Positions 7,797-16,032 of a DNA stretch of 64,000 bases are shown here, piece by piece. The stretch is taken from positions 434,001 through 498,000 of the forward strand of contig NZ_JBFNXH010000003.1 of the NCBI RefSeq assembly GCF_040812395.1, in the 5' to 3' direction. Source of the stretch: Paenibacillus_E sp040812395. GTDB taxonomy: Bacteria; Bacillota; Bacilli; Paenibacillales; NBRC-103111. Every line of letters starts with the position of its first letter. Positions within the stretch are counted from its first letter, which is position 1. Below the pieces are notes generated by a model, which saw nothing but the letters and a program-made list of their open reading frames with translations, made no database searches and had not been told where the DNA came from. The translations under genes and the position numbers were made by a program.

Positions 7797-8777
7797 TTAG
7801 AACATCGCGAGCTTGCGCATCGCTTCCTTCATCTTATCCGTGTTGAGCAGGAAAAATTTTTCCATTGGCGGATTGCTCCCCACAGCCGGAACGTCCGGGC
7901 CGCATAATCTTGCAATAGGAGCATCCAACTCGAAGAGCATCTCTTCCGCAATAATGGCGGACACCTCAGCGCCAACGCCGCCTGTTTTATTGTCCTCATG
8001 AGCAATGAGTACCTTGCCCGTCTTCGCTGCCGCTTCCAAAATCGCCTCTTTATCAAGCGGCTGCAACGTACGCAAGTCAAGCACGTGTGCGGAAATGCCT
8101 TCCTTCGCCAGCTCTTCCGCTGCGAGAAGGGCATATTGAACGACAATACCGTAAGCGATGACCGTAATGTCCGTGCCTTGGCGTTTCACGTCAGCTTTAC
8201 CGATCGGCACGATATAATCGTCCTCCGGCACATCCGCGGTCAACGACAAATAGGCTTTCTTGTGCTCAAAGAACAGCACCGGATCCGCATCGCGAATCGC
8301 CGCTTTCAACAGCCCTTTGGCGTCGTAAGGATTCGATGGCGCAACGATTTTAAGGCCCGGCGTACCGAAAAAGACAGATTCCGGACACTGCGAATGATAT
8401 AAGGCGCCTGCGCCGGTCGCGCCATAAGGCGCCCGGATAACAATCGGGCAACTCCAGTCATTATTAGAACGATAGCGTATTCTCGCCGCTTCACTAAGAA
8501 TTTGATTCGTTGCCGGGAAAATGAAATCGGCAAACTGAATCTCCGCGATCGGTTTCATGCCATACATCGCCGCGCCGATGGCCACACCGACGATCGCAGA
8601 CTCCGCAAGCGGGGTATCGAGGACACGGTCTTCGCCAAACAGATCGCGCAGCCCTTTGGTTGTGTTGAGCACGCCACCCTTGCCCACATCTTCGCCAAGG
8701 ACGAAGACATTATCGTCATGGTGCATTTCCTCTTGCATCGCAGAACGAATTGCTTCCAAATAAGTAATCATTGCCAT
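7797..8777 (-). CDS. bkdAB: Branched-chain 2-oxoacid dehydrogenase E1 beta subunit
   Basis: The 326-residue beta subunit pairs with BkdAA to form the thiamine-diphosphate-dependent E1 component that decarboxylates branched 2-oxoacids. Family blocks include FVLGEDVGKGGVLNTTKGL, DTPLAESAIVGVAIGAAMYG, ADFIFPATNQILSEAARIRY and the C-terminal transketolase domain with DLRTLQPLDKEAI. The start at 8777 lies three bases after the bkdAA stop, with AAGGAGAT inside the end of bkdAA, so translation is coupled. A second ATG at 8771 is an equally possible start. Confidence 0.93.
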   Translation of the reverse strand: MAMITYLEAIRSAMQEEMHHDDNVFVLGEDVGKGGVLNTTKGLRDLFGEDRVLDTPLAESAIVGVAIGAAMYGMKPIAEIQFADFIFPATNQILSEAARIRYRSNNDWSCPIVIRAPYGATGAGALYHSQCPESVFFGTPGLKIVAPSNPYDAKGLLKAAIRDADPVLFFEHKKAYLSLTADVPEDDYIVPIGKADVKRQGTDITVIAYGIVVQYALLAAEELAKEGISAHVLDLRTLQPLDKEAILEAAAKTGKVLIAHEDNKTGGVGAEVSAIIAEEMLFELDAPIARLCGPDVPAVGSNPPMEKFFLLNTDKMKEAMRKLAMF

Positions 8778-8780
8778 AAA

Positions 8781-9791
8781 TTAGTTGCCATCTCCTTCTG
8801 CATAAACATGGAGGAGCGTATCTTCCGGTTTCGGGTACGGAGCGAGATCCGCATATTTCGTAGCTTCATTAATCTCTTGCTTATGCCGTTCCTGAAGCTC
8901 GCGATCTTGCTCTTCGCTCCAAAGACCGCATTCCATTAGATATTCTTTGAATTTGAGAATGCCGTCTTTTTGGCGGTTTTGCTCGACTTCTTCCTTTGTC
9001 CGGTACAACATATCATCATCAGACGTGGAATGAGGCATGAGACGATAAGACATCATTTCAATCAACGTCGGCCCTTCGCCGCGAACCGCTCTTTCTCTGG
9101 CTTCCTTGGTCACCCTGTACATTTCCAGCACATCGCTGCCATCGACCTGAATACCAGGGAACCCGTAACCCAAAGCACGATCTGCGATTTTGCCGGAAAC
9201 CTGTTTATGAAGCGGAACAGAGATCGCGTATTGGTTATTTTCACATACGAAAATAACAGGAAGTTTATGTACGCCTGCAAAGTTGCAACCCTCATGAAAG
9301 TCGCCCTGGTTGCTGGAGCCTTCGCCGAAAGAAACATAAGTAACGAAATCCTGTTTCTTCATTTTCCCGGCCAGCGCAATGCCGACCGCATGCGGCACTT
9401 GTGTCGTTACGGGGGACGAACCTGTCACCACATGATTTTTCTTATCGCCAAAATGACCCGCCATTTGTCTGCCGCCGCTGTTGACGTCTTCCGCTTTGCA
9501 AAAAACAGCAAGCATCAAATCTTTCACTGTCATGCCGACGGAAAGGACAAACGCATAATCACGATAGTAAGGCAGGAAATAATCATGATTCGCTTTCATG
9601 GCGAAAGCTACCCCTACTTGACCTGCATATTGCCCCATTCCAGACACGTGAAAAGGAATTTTCCCCGCACGCTGAAGCATAAAAGCTCTTTCGTCATATT
9701 TAGCGGCAAGATTCATAACCGTATACATACGAATAACATCATCATCAGATAGATCTAAACTTCTATGCTTATAAAGTTGACCGATTGACAT
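8781..9791 (-). CDS. bkdAA: Branched-chain 2-oxoacid dehydrogenase E1 alpha subunit
   Basis: The 336-residue alpha subunit binds thiamine diphosphate through GEGSSNQGDFHEGCNFAG followed by CENNQYAIS. The phosphorylation-loop region of eukaryotic homologues corresponds to MPHSTSDDDMLYR. Together with BkdAB it oxidatively decarboxylates the 2-oxoacids of valine, leucine and isoleucine. A good sigma-A-type promoter lies in the 117-nt gap between it and lpdV (9865-9893), so the E1-E2 genes can be transcribed without lpdV. GGAGG precedes the ATG. Confidence 0.93.
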   Translation of the reverse strand: MSIGQLYKHRSLDLSDDDVIRMYTVMNLAAKYDERAFMLQRAGKIPFHVSGMGQYAGQVGVAFAMKANHDYFLPYYRDYAFVLSVGMTVKDLMLAVFCKAEDVNSGGRQMAGHFGDKKNHVVTGSSPVTTQVPHAVGIALAGKMKKQDFVTYVSFGEGSSNQGDFHEGCNFAGVHKLPVIFVCENNQYAISVPLHKQVSGKIADRALGYGFPGIQVDGSDVLEMYRVTKEARERAVRGEGPTLIEMMSYRLMPHSTSDDDMLYRTKEEVEQNRQKDGILKFKEYLMECGLWSEEQDRELQERHKQEINEATKYADLAPYPKPEDTLLHVYAEGDGN

Positions 9792-9864
9792 GGAGTTTGC
9801 CTCCTTGATTGATTTTCTTTACATAAAATTATTACCTGGTCCTAAGACTTGACTCTATAAGCAT

Positions 9865-9893
9865 ATTATAAACGGAAATGATTATGAATACAA
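9865..9893 (-). promoter_or_regulatory. Candidate sigma-A promoter for bkdAA-bkdAB-bkdB
   Basis: On the minus strand TTGTAT and TATAAT are separated by exactly 17 nt, about 75 nt upstream of the bkdAA start and just past the lpdV stop. Confidence 0.55.
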
Positions 9894-9908
9894 TTTTTTA
9901 TCCACGAA

Positions 9909-11333
9909 TTATCCGCTGATTGCAATCCCATCTATGGCAAGCATCGCTTCGCCTAGCGCTTCAGATAATGTCGGATGCGGATGGATCGTCTGGCCAACCT
10001 CCCAAGGCGTCGCATTCAGAACCTGGGCGAGAGCCGCTTCCGTAATGCTATTCGTAACATGGGGGCCAATCATATGAACGCCAAGAATGTCATCCGTATC
10101 AGCGTCTGCAATGACTTTGACGAAGCCATCGGCTTCTCCGTACAAGAGCGCTTTGCCAATCGCCTTAAAGCTGAATTTGCCAACCTTCACGCGATGTCCC
10201 CGGTCCACAGCTTGCTGCTGTGTCCAGCCGACACTTGCGATTTCCGGGCGCGTATAGGTGCAACGAGGTACGAGATGCGCCTGCAATTCATGCGGCGTTT
10301 GACCGGCAATATGCTCAGCCGCCAAAATTCCTTCATGCCCAGCCATATGCGCCAGCATGAGGCCGCCGATCACATCGCCCACTGCATAAATATGGGACTC
10401 AGTCGTTTGCATGAAGTTATTCACGCTGATGACGCCTTTCTCCACCTTAATATCTGTATTTTCAAGACCGATGCCTTCAATGTTTGCAATGCGTCCAACA
10501 GACACGAGCACTTTATCTGCTGCCAATTCGATCGTTTCGCCTTGTTTATCAGCCTTTAAAGACACCTGTCCATCAGCAATAGCCACGGACTCCGTTAGTA
10601 CCTTGGCTCCGGTTACGAGGTTTATGCCGCGTTTTTTGAACAAACGTTCGAGCTCTTTGGAGATGTCGGCATCCTCCAAACTAACGAGGTGCTTGTCCAA
10701 CTCAACAATCGTTACCTCGACGCCAAAATCATTCAGCATGGAAGCCCACTCCACTCCGATAACACCGCCGCCTACAATAATGACGGACTTCGGAAGCTCC
10801 TCCATGCGAAGTGCATCTTCACTCGTAAGAATGTAAGTCCCGTCCGCTTCCAACCCTGGCAAGCTGCGGGGCCTTGAACCGGTTGCAACGATTAAATTGC
10901 TGGAGAGCAGCGTCTCGATATCGCCGTCTTCCTTTTCTACGGAAACAGCTCCGCTTCTAGGCGAGAAGATAGAAGGCCCGATAATACGGCCATTGCCATA
11001 GTGTATCGCGATTTTATTTTTTTTCATCAAAAACTGCAGGCCTTGATGCAGTTGGTCCACGATGCGTTGCTTCCGGCTTAAGACGTTGCCAAACTTCAGC
11101 TCGACAGAAGCAGCCGTAATGCCGTATTCTTCGCTGTTCTTCATGGTCGCGTACACTTCCGCGCTGCGAAGATAAGCTTTGCTTGGAATGCACCCCTGAT
11201 GCAGGCAGGTGCCTCCCAGCTTGTCTCTTTCCACAATGGCAACCGTTTTGCCTAATTGCGCTGCGCGAATGGCCGCTGTATAGCCGCCGATTCCTCCGCC
11301 AAGCACCACCACATCATATCTATGTTCACTCAT
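9909..11333 (-). CDS. lpdV: Dihydrolipoamide dehydrogenase (E3) of the branched-chain complex
   Basis: FAD flavoprotein that reoxidises dihydrolipoamide with NAD. The 474-residue protein starts MSEHRYDVVVLGGGIGGYTA, has the redox-active disulfide in GGTCLHQGCIPSK, a second dinucleotide fold (VIIVGGGVIGVEWASML), the FAD segment YAVGDVIGG, and the interface histidine region HPHPTLSEALGEA. I use the ATG at 11333, 7 nt after AGGAGG; an in-frame start at 11393 would translate the hairpin repeat upstream. Unlike B. subtilis, no ptb, bcd or buk gene precedes it. Confidence 0.93.
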   Translation of the reverse strand: MSEHRYDVVVLGGGIGGYTAAIRAAQLGKTVAIVERDKLGGTCLHQGCIPSKAYLRSAEVYATMKNSEEYGITAASVELKFGNVLSRKQRIVDQLHQGLQFLMKKNKIAIHYGNGRIIGPSIFSPRSGAVSVEKEDGDIETLLSSNLIVATGSRPRSLPGLEADGTYILTSEDALRMEELPKSVIIVGGGVIGVEWASMLNDFGVEVTIVELDKHLVSLEDADISKELERLFKKRGINLVTGAKVLTESVAIADGQVSLKADKQGETIELAADKVLVSVGRIANIEGIGLENTDIKVEKGVISVNNFMQTTESHIYAVGDVIGGLMLAHMAGHEGILAAEHIAGQTPHELQAHLVPRCTYTRPEIASVGWTQQQAVDRGHRVKVGKFSFKAIGKALLYGEADGFVKVIADADTDDILGVHMIGPHVTNSITEAALAQVLNATPWEVGQTIHPHPTLSEALGEAMLAIDGIAISG

Positions 11334-11340
11334 ATTAATT

Positions 11341-11390
11341 CCTCCTAGGCGTTTTGCTTTAGCAAAACTGGCATCGTAAGCATTAACTGA
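11341..11390 (-). repeat. RBS-linked hairpin repeat upstream of lpdV (one unit)
   Basis: Stem GTTTTGCTAAAGCAAAAC on the coding strand at 11351-11368, preceded by GCTTACGATGCC and followed by the AGGAGG of lpdV. The unit differs from the cbiX copies by only a few bases. Confidence 0.8.
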
Positions 11391-11538
11391 CATTCACTAC
11401 CCTCATATGTATACGGATGTCTCTATTATATTACCCTTTTTTGGGATTGAAATCATAGTCTTATTTGTGAATTAGACACAAAAACAGATTCAGAGTATGA
11501 TGATAGATAAAACTTAAGAAATGAAGTAAGGAGCAGCT

Positions 11539-11808
11539 ATGAAAGCGCCATTTTATCGATTTATTGCCATTCTTCTCCTCGTCATCCCCGGTTTGACAGC
11601 GACCTACGGATTTCTTGCCATGAAGGATTCGATATTCGCCCAATTCAATCCGGAAGACGGTCATGTGCTCTGGGGAAAATTTACGCTAGGACTTATATTA
11701 TTCCTTATCGGCGTTGCCTTTATCGGGGGGTGGACGTTTTTCCGCGATCGCAAACGCAATTATGTCGCTCCCCGCTTTAAAGCGAAACGCAAGAAGAATA
11801 ACGCGTGA
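11539..11808 (+). CDS. DUF2627 membrane protein (YqzF type)
   Basis: An 89-residue protein with two hydrophobic segments (about residues 8-28 and 48-68) separated by a short hydrophilic loop, and a strongly basic tail ending FKAKRKKNNA. It matches DUF2627/YqzF, whose gene neighbours the bkd operon in Bacillus as well. AAGGAG precedes the ATG. The function is unknown; conserved linkage to bkd is the only hint. It is divergent from lpdV and convergent with the SteA-like gene. Confidence 0.8.
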   Translation: MKAPFYRFIAILLLVIPGLTATYGFLAMKDSIFAQFNPEDGHVLWGKFTLGLILFLIGVAFIGGWTFFRDRKRNYVAPRFKAKRKKNNA

Positions 11809-11833
11809 ACACCCATTGTCCACATATCAAATA

Positions 11834-11856
11834 AGGCCGAACATGATGTCCGGCCT
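11834..11856. terminator. Possible bidirectional terminator between DUF2627 and SteA-like genes
   Basis: AGGCCG pairs with CGGCCT around an 11-nt loop in the 68-bp gap between two convergent genes. T tracts are weak on both sides. Confidence 0.45.
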
Positions 11857-11876
11857 AATCGACGATATAAGCTTGT

Positions 11877-13046
11877 TCATCCATGCCCGCCCCAATTCCA
11901 AACCACATGGGATAACTTCTTCGTTATCCAACTCATCTGCATCAAGCTCAGCGCGATCAACCCTAACGATAACAATAAGGTGACCCAAGCGTCCTTTAAA
12001 CGTGAAGTTGAACGCCGAAAAAGAACCCCAACACTTTTGATATCGATCACTTTCGCCCCAAGTTTTAAACGTACAAGCAGCGTACTCCCCATCCCTGCTC
12101 TTCCTTTTTCCATAAAATCCATCATGTGGGCATGTGCTCCGACGGTGATCAACCACTCCCCTTGCTTCTCGAAAGCAAGCAGCAGCGCAGCATCTTCGCT
12201 TGTGCCAAAACAAGATAACAAGTGCGCTTCTCTGCCTATTGCATGGATTCTTACCAGGCCTGGCGCCACTCCATTCTCATCTCGATTGTTGTGGACAACT
12301 AATTCTGCTCCGCAGGTCAATGCATGATCTGTCACACTTGCCATATCGCCAATAATGACATGCGGCCGATACCCGCACTCCAATAAGACATCGGCGCCGT
12401 CCTCTACCCCGATCAAGATGGGGCAGATTTCATGGATGAACGCCCTAGCCTCCATTAAATCTTGTTTGCATCCTTTCCCCTTAGACACAATCAAAATAGG
12501 CTTACCCGCCAGATCAGTTCGAAGAGCGATCAGCGGCAATGGATCTATGACTGCATGCTTTTGCTGCAGGGCATAAGTAAGCGTATTGTCTATAAACTTG
12601 GAAAGCTGCTGTGTGACTCGATTCGTCGCATTTTGATAGTGAAACAGCCAATCCTCCCGAGTGAACGCCTTGCATGGAATCTCACATCCTTGGTAAACAA
12701 TCATTTGTTCGTAAATACTTACATCCAATTGTTCGGCAAATCGATCATAAGCGTCAGTTTCCACTTCCCATATGGAGATATTCATCTGGAGCAGCATCAG
12801 CGGCCCCTCTGTCGGGCATGAACCGCTCATCGTCTCCTGACAGTTAATGACGGCTTTCACTTTCCGGTCAATGAATTTCTGGGCGATATCCTCATCCAGA
12901 TCACATTGTCGAAGGACGACGATTCTCCCAGGCTGCAAATCCCGCAATTTGGCATTCGTATTCGCACCTACGTTAATCTTTCCTTTGCATACTGGCAGCG
13001 GCTTCGAAGAAAATAATGACAAAGACGGCCAATTCATGATAGACAC
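11877..13046 (-). CDS. SteA-like protein with thiamine-pyrophosphokinase-like fold
   Basis: About 389 residues. The N-terminal part (LQPGRIVVLRQCDLDEDIAQ, then VKAVINCQETMSGSCPTEGP) and the central GVEDGADVLLECGYRPHVII-GDMASV region match the SteA family, known in Corynebacteria as a cytokinetic-ring protein and structurally like thiamine pyrophosphokinase. The C-terminus has one hydrophobic segment (WVTLLLSLGLIALSLMQM), so it is probably membrane-anchored. I prefer the GTG at 13046, 7 nt after AAAGGA; an ATG follows at 13037. The partner gene steB of Actinobacteria is not adjacent. A cell-division role is inference. Confidence 0.7.
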   Translation of the reverse strand: MSIMNWPSLSLFSSKPLPVCKGKINVGANTNAKLRDLQPGRIVVLRQCDLDEDIAQKFIDRKVKAVINCQETMSGSCPTEGPLMLLQMNISIWEVETDAYDRFAEQLDVSIYEQMIVYQGCEIPCKAFTREDWLFHYQNATNRVTQQLSKFIDNTLTYALQQKHAVIDPLPLIALRTDLAGKPILIVSKGKGCKQDLMEARAFIHEICPILIGVEDGADVLLECGYRPHVIIGDMASVTDHALTCGAELVVHNNRDENGVAPGLVRIHAIGREAHLLSCFGTSEDAALLLAFEKQGEWLITVGAHAHMMDFMEKGRAGMGSTLLVRLKLGAKVIDIKSVGVLFRRSTSRLKDAWVTLLLSLGLIALSLMQMSWITKKLSHVVWNWGGHG

Positions 13047-13168
13047 CGACTTTCCTTTCGCTTCGTGGTAGCCATATTTTGTCCTATATCGCCTGCTTCT
13101 ATGTATAATTTGCCTAATCATTGGCAAGCCTTTGTCTATTATCATTTATGTAAAGGAGATGAAAGTTC

Positions 13169-13354
13169 TTGGAGCTAAACATGAGTGCGGACGAAGTGCT
13201 AGGCCATATTGTGCAGCTTCACAACAACGGAGAGTCGTTAGCTAAAAAAAATGTGAAGAAACAGCATCCCGATTTAATGAAAAACGCTCTGTATTATTAC
13301 CCCAGCTGGGAACATGCCCTACAGAAAACAGGCGTTAGCACTATCGTTCACTAA
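13169..13354 (+). CDS. Small protein with a single homing-endonuclease-associated-type repeat
   Basis: A 61-residue protein, TTG start, with AAAGGAGAT upstream. It reads like one repeat unit of the HNH/homing-endonuclease-associated repeat family: LHNNGESLAKKNVKKQHPDL, then a spacing to YYYPSWEHALQKTGV (the W..AL..G ending). Such repeats bind DNA in larger proteins, but here there is no nuclease domain. Divergent from the SteA-like gene (24 nt beyond the long form's start, 122 nt from the preferred GTG) and followed by a terminator. The function is unknown. Confidence 0.6.
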   Translation: MELNMSADEVLGHIVQLHNNGESLAKKNVKKQHPDLMKNALYYYPSWEHALQKTGVSTIVH

Positions 13355-13375
13355 CCGTACATACGACAGTATACA

Positions 13376-13418
13376 AAAAGCTCCGAAAAGGGAATCAACA
13401 TCCCGCTTCGGAGCTTTT
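13376..13418. terminator. Bidirectional terminator between convergent small genes
   Basis: Perfect 12-bp stem aaaagctccgaa / ttcggagctttt with A and T tracts on both flanks, serving the genes ending at 13354 (+) and 13420 (-). Confidence 0.85.
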
Positions 13419-13419
13419 C

Positions 13420-13602
13420 TCATTCATCATCAAGCACTTCCCACGCGACTTGCACCGTTTGATCCATCCAAGTCCGAATCTTAACTTCAATCGCGCGCTC
13501 AATTTCTTCATCCGAGAGATCGCCAAGCTTCTGCTCGACAATTTCCAGCACTTCCTCTTTCACTTGATCCCCAGCAACAGATAGTTGAATATGTATGCGC
13601 AT
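13420..13602 (-). CDS. Conserved small acidic protein of unknown function
   Basis: A 60-residue, mostly helical, highly acidic protein: EEVLEIVEQKLGDLSDEEIE in the middle and a WMDQTVQVAWEVLDDE ending. AAAGGTGAT precedes the ATG and a terminator follows the stop directly. I recognise no family. Composition is typical of soluble cytoplasmic proteins. Confidence 0.6.
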   Translation of the reverse strand: MRIHIQLSVAGDQVKEEVLEIVEQKLGDLSDEEIERAIEVKIRTWMDQTVQVAWEVLDDE

Positions 13603-13730
13603 GTCATCACCTTTTTCCAGATGCGGTCAACTGATTATAAATAATCTTTCCATTGCCGCAGCTCCACTTGTAAATTACAATAAAAGATATCCGTATTTCT
13701 TTATAAAAAAATGAAAAGAGGAAACCAACA

Positions 13731-13976
13731 ATGTCCATGTCTTCCGCTCAAAAGAAAAGAAAACAACACATTCGAGAAGGCAAGCTCGATCCCGCAATAA
13801 ATCGGCTGCACTGGAACGGCACGAATCCTGTATCCAGACTGACGCCCACGCTGCAAGAAACGCGATCCCGCCAAAATCAAAAGCATAAAATAAGGAATCT
13901 CAGCCGCATGCAGGGCGATGATTCCTTTTTTCATGCGTTCATGCGAATCGCTATGCCCTGCTCAGCCGCATATTGA
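13731..13976 (+). CDS. Small basic protein of unknown function (YqkK-like), 3' end overlaps a terminator
   Basis: An 81-codon frame with AGAGGAAA before its ATG. Residues 8-60 are very basic (KKRKQHIREGKLDPAINRLH, then TPTLQETRSRQNQKHK) and resemble short basic YqkK-like proteins of Bacillus. Past the KHK segment the frame runs through a terminator hairpin (13892-13927) and overlaps the convergent gene by 46 bp. A TAA lies at that point in the +1 frame, which suggests that a frameshift extended the reading frame beyond its ancestral stop. Confidence 0.5.
   Translation: MSMSSAQKKRKQHIREGKLDPAINRLHWNGTNPVSRLTPTLQETRSRQNQKHKIRNLSRMQGDDSFFHAFMRIAMPCSAAY
13892..13927. terminator. Bidirectional terminator overlapping the end of the small basic gene
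   Basis: AAGGAATC pairs with GATTCCTT around a 20-nt loop. T tracts follow in the plus direction. The minus-strand gene stop (13931) is 4 nt away. Confidence 0.6.
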
Positions 13977-14179
13977 ATGAGTTGCTCCTTTTCTTCATGA
14001 CGAAATGTATACTTGCAATCGAAGCCGTTAAAATAGAGCTTCCAACTACTCACGCTTTCGTCCACACCAAGCTCCAGCTCCGCTACATACAAGGATCCCG
14101 GCTCATCTTCGAACTGAAGGCCAATATGGAGCTGCGTCCGTTCTTCAACGATTTCCTCCTCGCAATAATCAATCACCAT
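13931..14179 (-). CDS. Conserved hypothetical protein, 82 residues
   Basis: A soluble acidic protein beginning MVIDYCEEEIVEERTQLHIG and containing YVAELELGVDESVSSWKLYF, probably beta-rich. AGGAGG lies 9 nt before the ATG, so translation is well supported. It converges on the small basic gene and shares a terminator with it. No known family is recognised. Confidence 0.6.
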   Translation of the reverse strand: MVIDYCEEEIVEERTQLHIGLQFEDEPGSLYVAELELGVDESVSSWKLYFNGFDCKYTFRHEEKEQLIQYAAEQGIAIRMNA

Positions 14180-14269
14180 ACCGCGCTGCCTCCTATTGAA
14201 TAAAATCTCTTTTATTTATATAATATACTAATGCGCCCAAGCTAACAAAGATGAGGCACGCTAGTTTAT

Positions 14270-14317
14270 TGCTTTTGCATACGTAGAAAGTTTTGCTTTA
14301 GCAGAACTCTTAGGAGG
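14270..14317 (+). repeat. RBS-linked hairpin repeat upstream of the 88-residue gene (one unit)
   Basis: AGTTTTGCTTTAGCAGAACT at 14289-14308 (one mismatch in the stem) ends 3 nt before AGGAGG of the gene at 14326. This is the only copy on the plus strand, and its gene is also on the plus strand, so the orientation relative to the gene is kept. Confidence 0.75.
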
Positions 14318-14325
14318 AATTACAT

Positions 14326-14592
14326 ATGGCTTACGATCCGCAGGTTGTAGATGCAAAAATAGTCAGTGATAACAAGAAGAACGGTCTTTTCGAAATCGTC
14401 GTCGTACTGAAAGACCGGAATCAATGCCGTCTTTTCTTCGAAAGAGACCCCGAAACCGGTGTCGGTAAAGTAACGAATTTGAATAGATTAATGAAAGAAC
14501 CTTGCCCGATCTGCCGCAAAGATTATCTTTGCAACTGTCTTGATCGCTACAAACAAACGATTGCAGACCAAGCGATGTCTTACATAAAATAG
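14326..14592 (+). CDS. Small cysteine-containing protein of unknown function
   Basis: An 88-residue protein with a CPICRKDYLCNC cluster near residues 66-77 that could bind zinc, after a beta-rich first half (LFEIVVVLKDRNQCRLFFER). AGGAGG sits 8 nt upstream of the ATG, and one of the hairpin repeats lies directly before it. Convergent with the cobalamin operon, from which a strong terminator separates it. No function can be assigned. Confidence 0.65.
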   Translation: MAYDPQVVDAKIVSDNKKNGLFEIVVVLKDRNQCRLFFERDPETGVGKVTNLNRLMKEPCPICRKDYLCNCLDRYKQTIADQAMSYIK

Positions 14593-14606
14593 TCGAAAGA
14601 TCCATG

Positions 14607-14645
14607 ACAAAACCCCCTTTCCGCAAAGTCCGGAGGGGGTTTTGT
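14607..14645. terminator. Bidirectional terminator closing the cobalamin operon
   Basis: ACAAAACCCCCT pairs with AGGGGGTTTTGT, immediately after the cbiA stop on the minus strand and after the 88-residue gene on the plus strand. Confidence 0.85.
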
Positions 14646-14646
14646 G

Positions 14647-16032
14647 TTAGAGACGATTTCGTCGATACGTTTCGCAAGCCTTGATCCATGTATCCACCAT
14701 ACGGGGCTGTGAGGCAAAATATAGATGCGTATAACCGGCTACGACGTTCTTATGCGTATAGCCCTCAGCCTTCGTGCCGAATCTTCCTTTGGATTGAAAA
14801 GCAGCATTGAACTGGGCGCCTTCTTTCGCTTGAAAGGAGGAATAATGAAACTCGTGCCCCCGAGCGCGTTCGCCAAGAGCGAACAGGAAGTTGCCCTCTC
14901 CTCCCTCGACCTCCCGATAGCCAAGGGCAGCCAGCTTCGTCCCCATGCTGACTCGGCCGGGAATGATGCCTACCATCGGGTACACGTTTCCTGAGGTATC
15001 TACAATCTGCTCCGTCAAATACATGAAGCCGCCGCACTCGGCGAGAGTCGGTATCCCCTCTGCGACACGCTCACGGATCGAGGTCTTCACATGCTCATGT
15101 GCGGCAAGTTGTTCCGCAAACTCTTCCGGGAAGCCGCCTCCGATATAAAGGCCGTCTGCCTCTGCGGGAACCTCTTCACCAGCCAATGGAGAAAAGTAAA
15201 CAATCTCCCCGCCTCCGGCCTCAAGCAGCTCCAAATTTTCCGGATAATAAAAATGAAAAGCAGCATCTTTAGCCACTGCGATTTGGACCCTTTTTTCATT
15301 GGATGAACGTACGGACAGGGTTGCCATAGAGCTGCTTGCCATCGGCTCGCATGCAGCAATCTCCAGCAGCTTGTCCAAATCGATATGCGTGCTAATGCGC
15401 TCGATCAGCTTGTCAAAGAAAGGCTGCATTTCCCCACGTTCGATAGATGGGACAAGCCCAAGATGCCGCTCTGGCAGCTCAATATCCGCTTCCCGCGGCA
15501 AATAACCGATGACTGGAATACCGCACTCCTGCTCAATGGCTGCCTTCACCATCTTGAAATGACCTTCACTGCCTGCTCGATTGGCAATAACCCCGACGAT
15601 GCGGTCCCCTTGCCCGAACTGCTGAAAGCCCCTGACAATCGCTGCCGCGCTGCGCGCCATACTGGCGATATTGACAACAAGCAGCACCGGAGCGTCAAGA
15701 ATGCGGCCAATATCCGCGGTACTGCCTTCATCCGTTAACGGATTTTTGCCATCGTACATCCCCATAACGCCCTCTACGATGGAAATATCCGCCCCTTGAC
15801 TGCCTCGCAAGTAAATTTCTTTCACTGCCTCACGCCCGGCCATCCAAGCGTCTAAATTGCGAGAAACTCTACTTGTCACTGCAGTGTGATACGTCGGGTC
15901 AATATAATCTGGGCCGCATTTGAAGCCCTGTACAATGAGACCTCTTTTTTGCAAAGCAGCCATAAGGCCAATCGTCATCGTCGTCTTGCCGACGCCGCTG
16001 CCAGTACCTGCAATAACAATTCGGCGTTCCAT
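14647..16032 (-). CDS. cbiA: Cobyrinate a,c-diamide synthase
   Basis: ATP- and glutamine-dependent amidation of the a and c carboxylates of cobyrinate. The 461-residue protein has an N-terminal P-loop (GTGSGVGKTTMTIGLM at residues 9-24), the dethiobiotin-synthetase-like domain, and a C-terminal class I glutamine amidotransferase domain with the nucleophilic cysteine in TLAECGGFMYL. The ATG at 16032 overlaps the cbiG stop by one base (TGATG), with AGGAGG 6 nt upstream; a GTG one codon earlier is less well spaced. Last gene of the riboswitch-controlled operon. Confidence 0.93.
   Translation of the reverse strand: MERRIVIAGTGSGVGKTTMTIGLMAALQKRGLIVQGFKCGPDYIDPTYHTAVTSRVSRNLDAWMAGREAVKEIYLRGSQGADISIVEGVMGMYDGKNPLTDEGSTADIGRILDAPVLLVVNIASMARSAAAIVRGFQQFGQGDRIVGVIANRAGSEGHFKMVKAAIEQECGIPVIGYLPREADIELPERHLGLVPSIERGEMQPFFDKLIERISTHIDLDKLLEIAACEPMASSSMATLSVRSSNEKRVQIAVAKDAAFHFYYPENLELLEAGGGEIVYFSPLAGEEVPAEADGLYIGGGFPEEFAEQLAAHEHVKTSIRERVAEGIPTLAECGGFMYLTEQIVDTSGNVYPMVGIIPGRVSMGTKLAALGYREVEGGEGNFLFALGERARGHEFHYSSFQAKEGAQFNAAFQSKGRFGTKAEGYTHKNVVAGYTHLYFASQPRMVDTWIKACETYRRNRL

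Noticed and set aside
8970..9752. 260-codon plus-strand frame opposite bkdAA
   Set aside because: It lies fully inside bkdAA on the other strand; composition is erratic and there is no Shine-Dalgarno.
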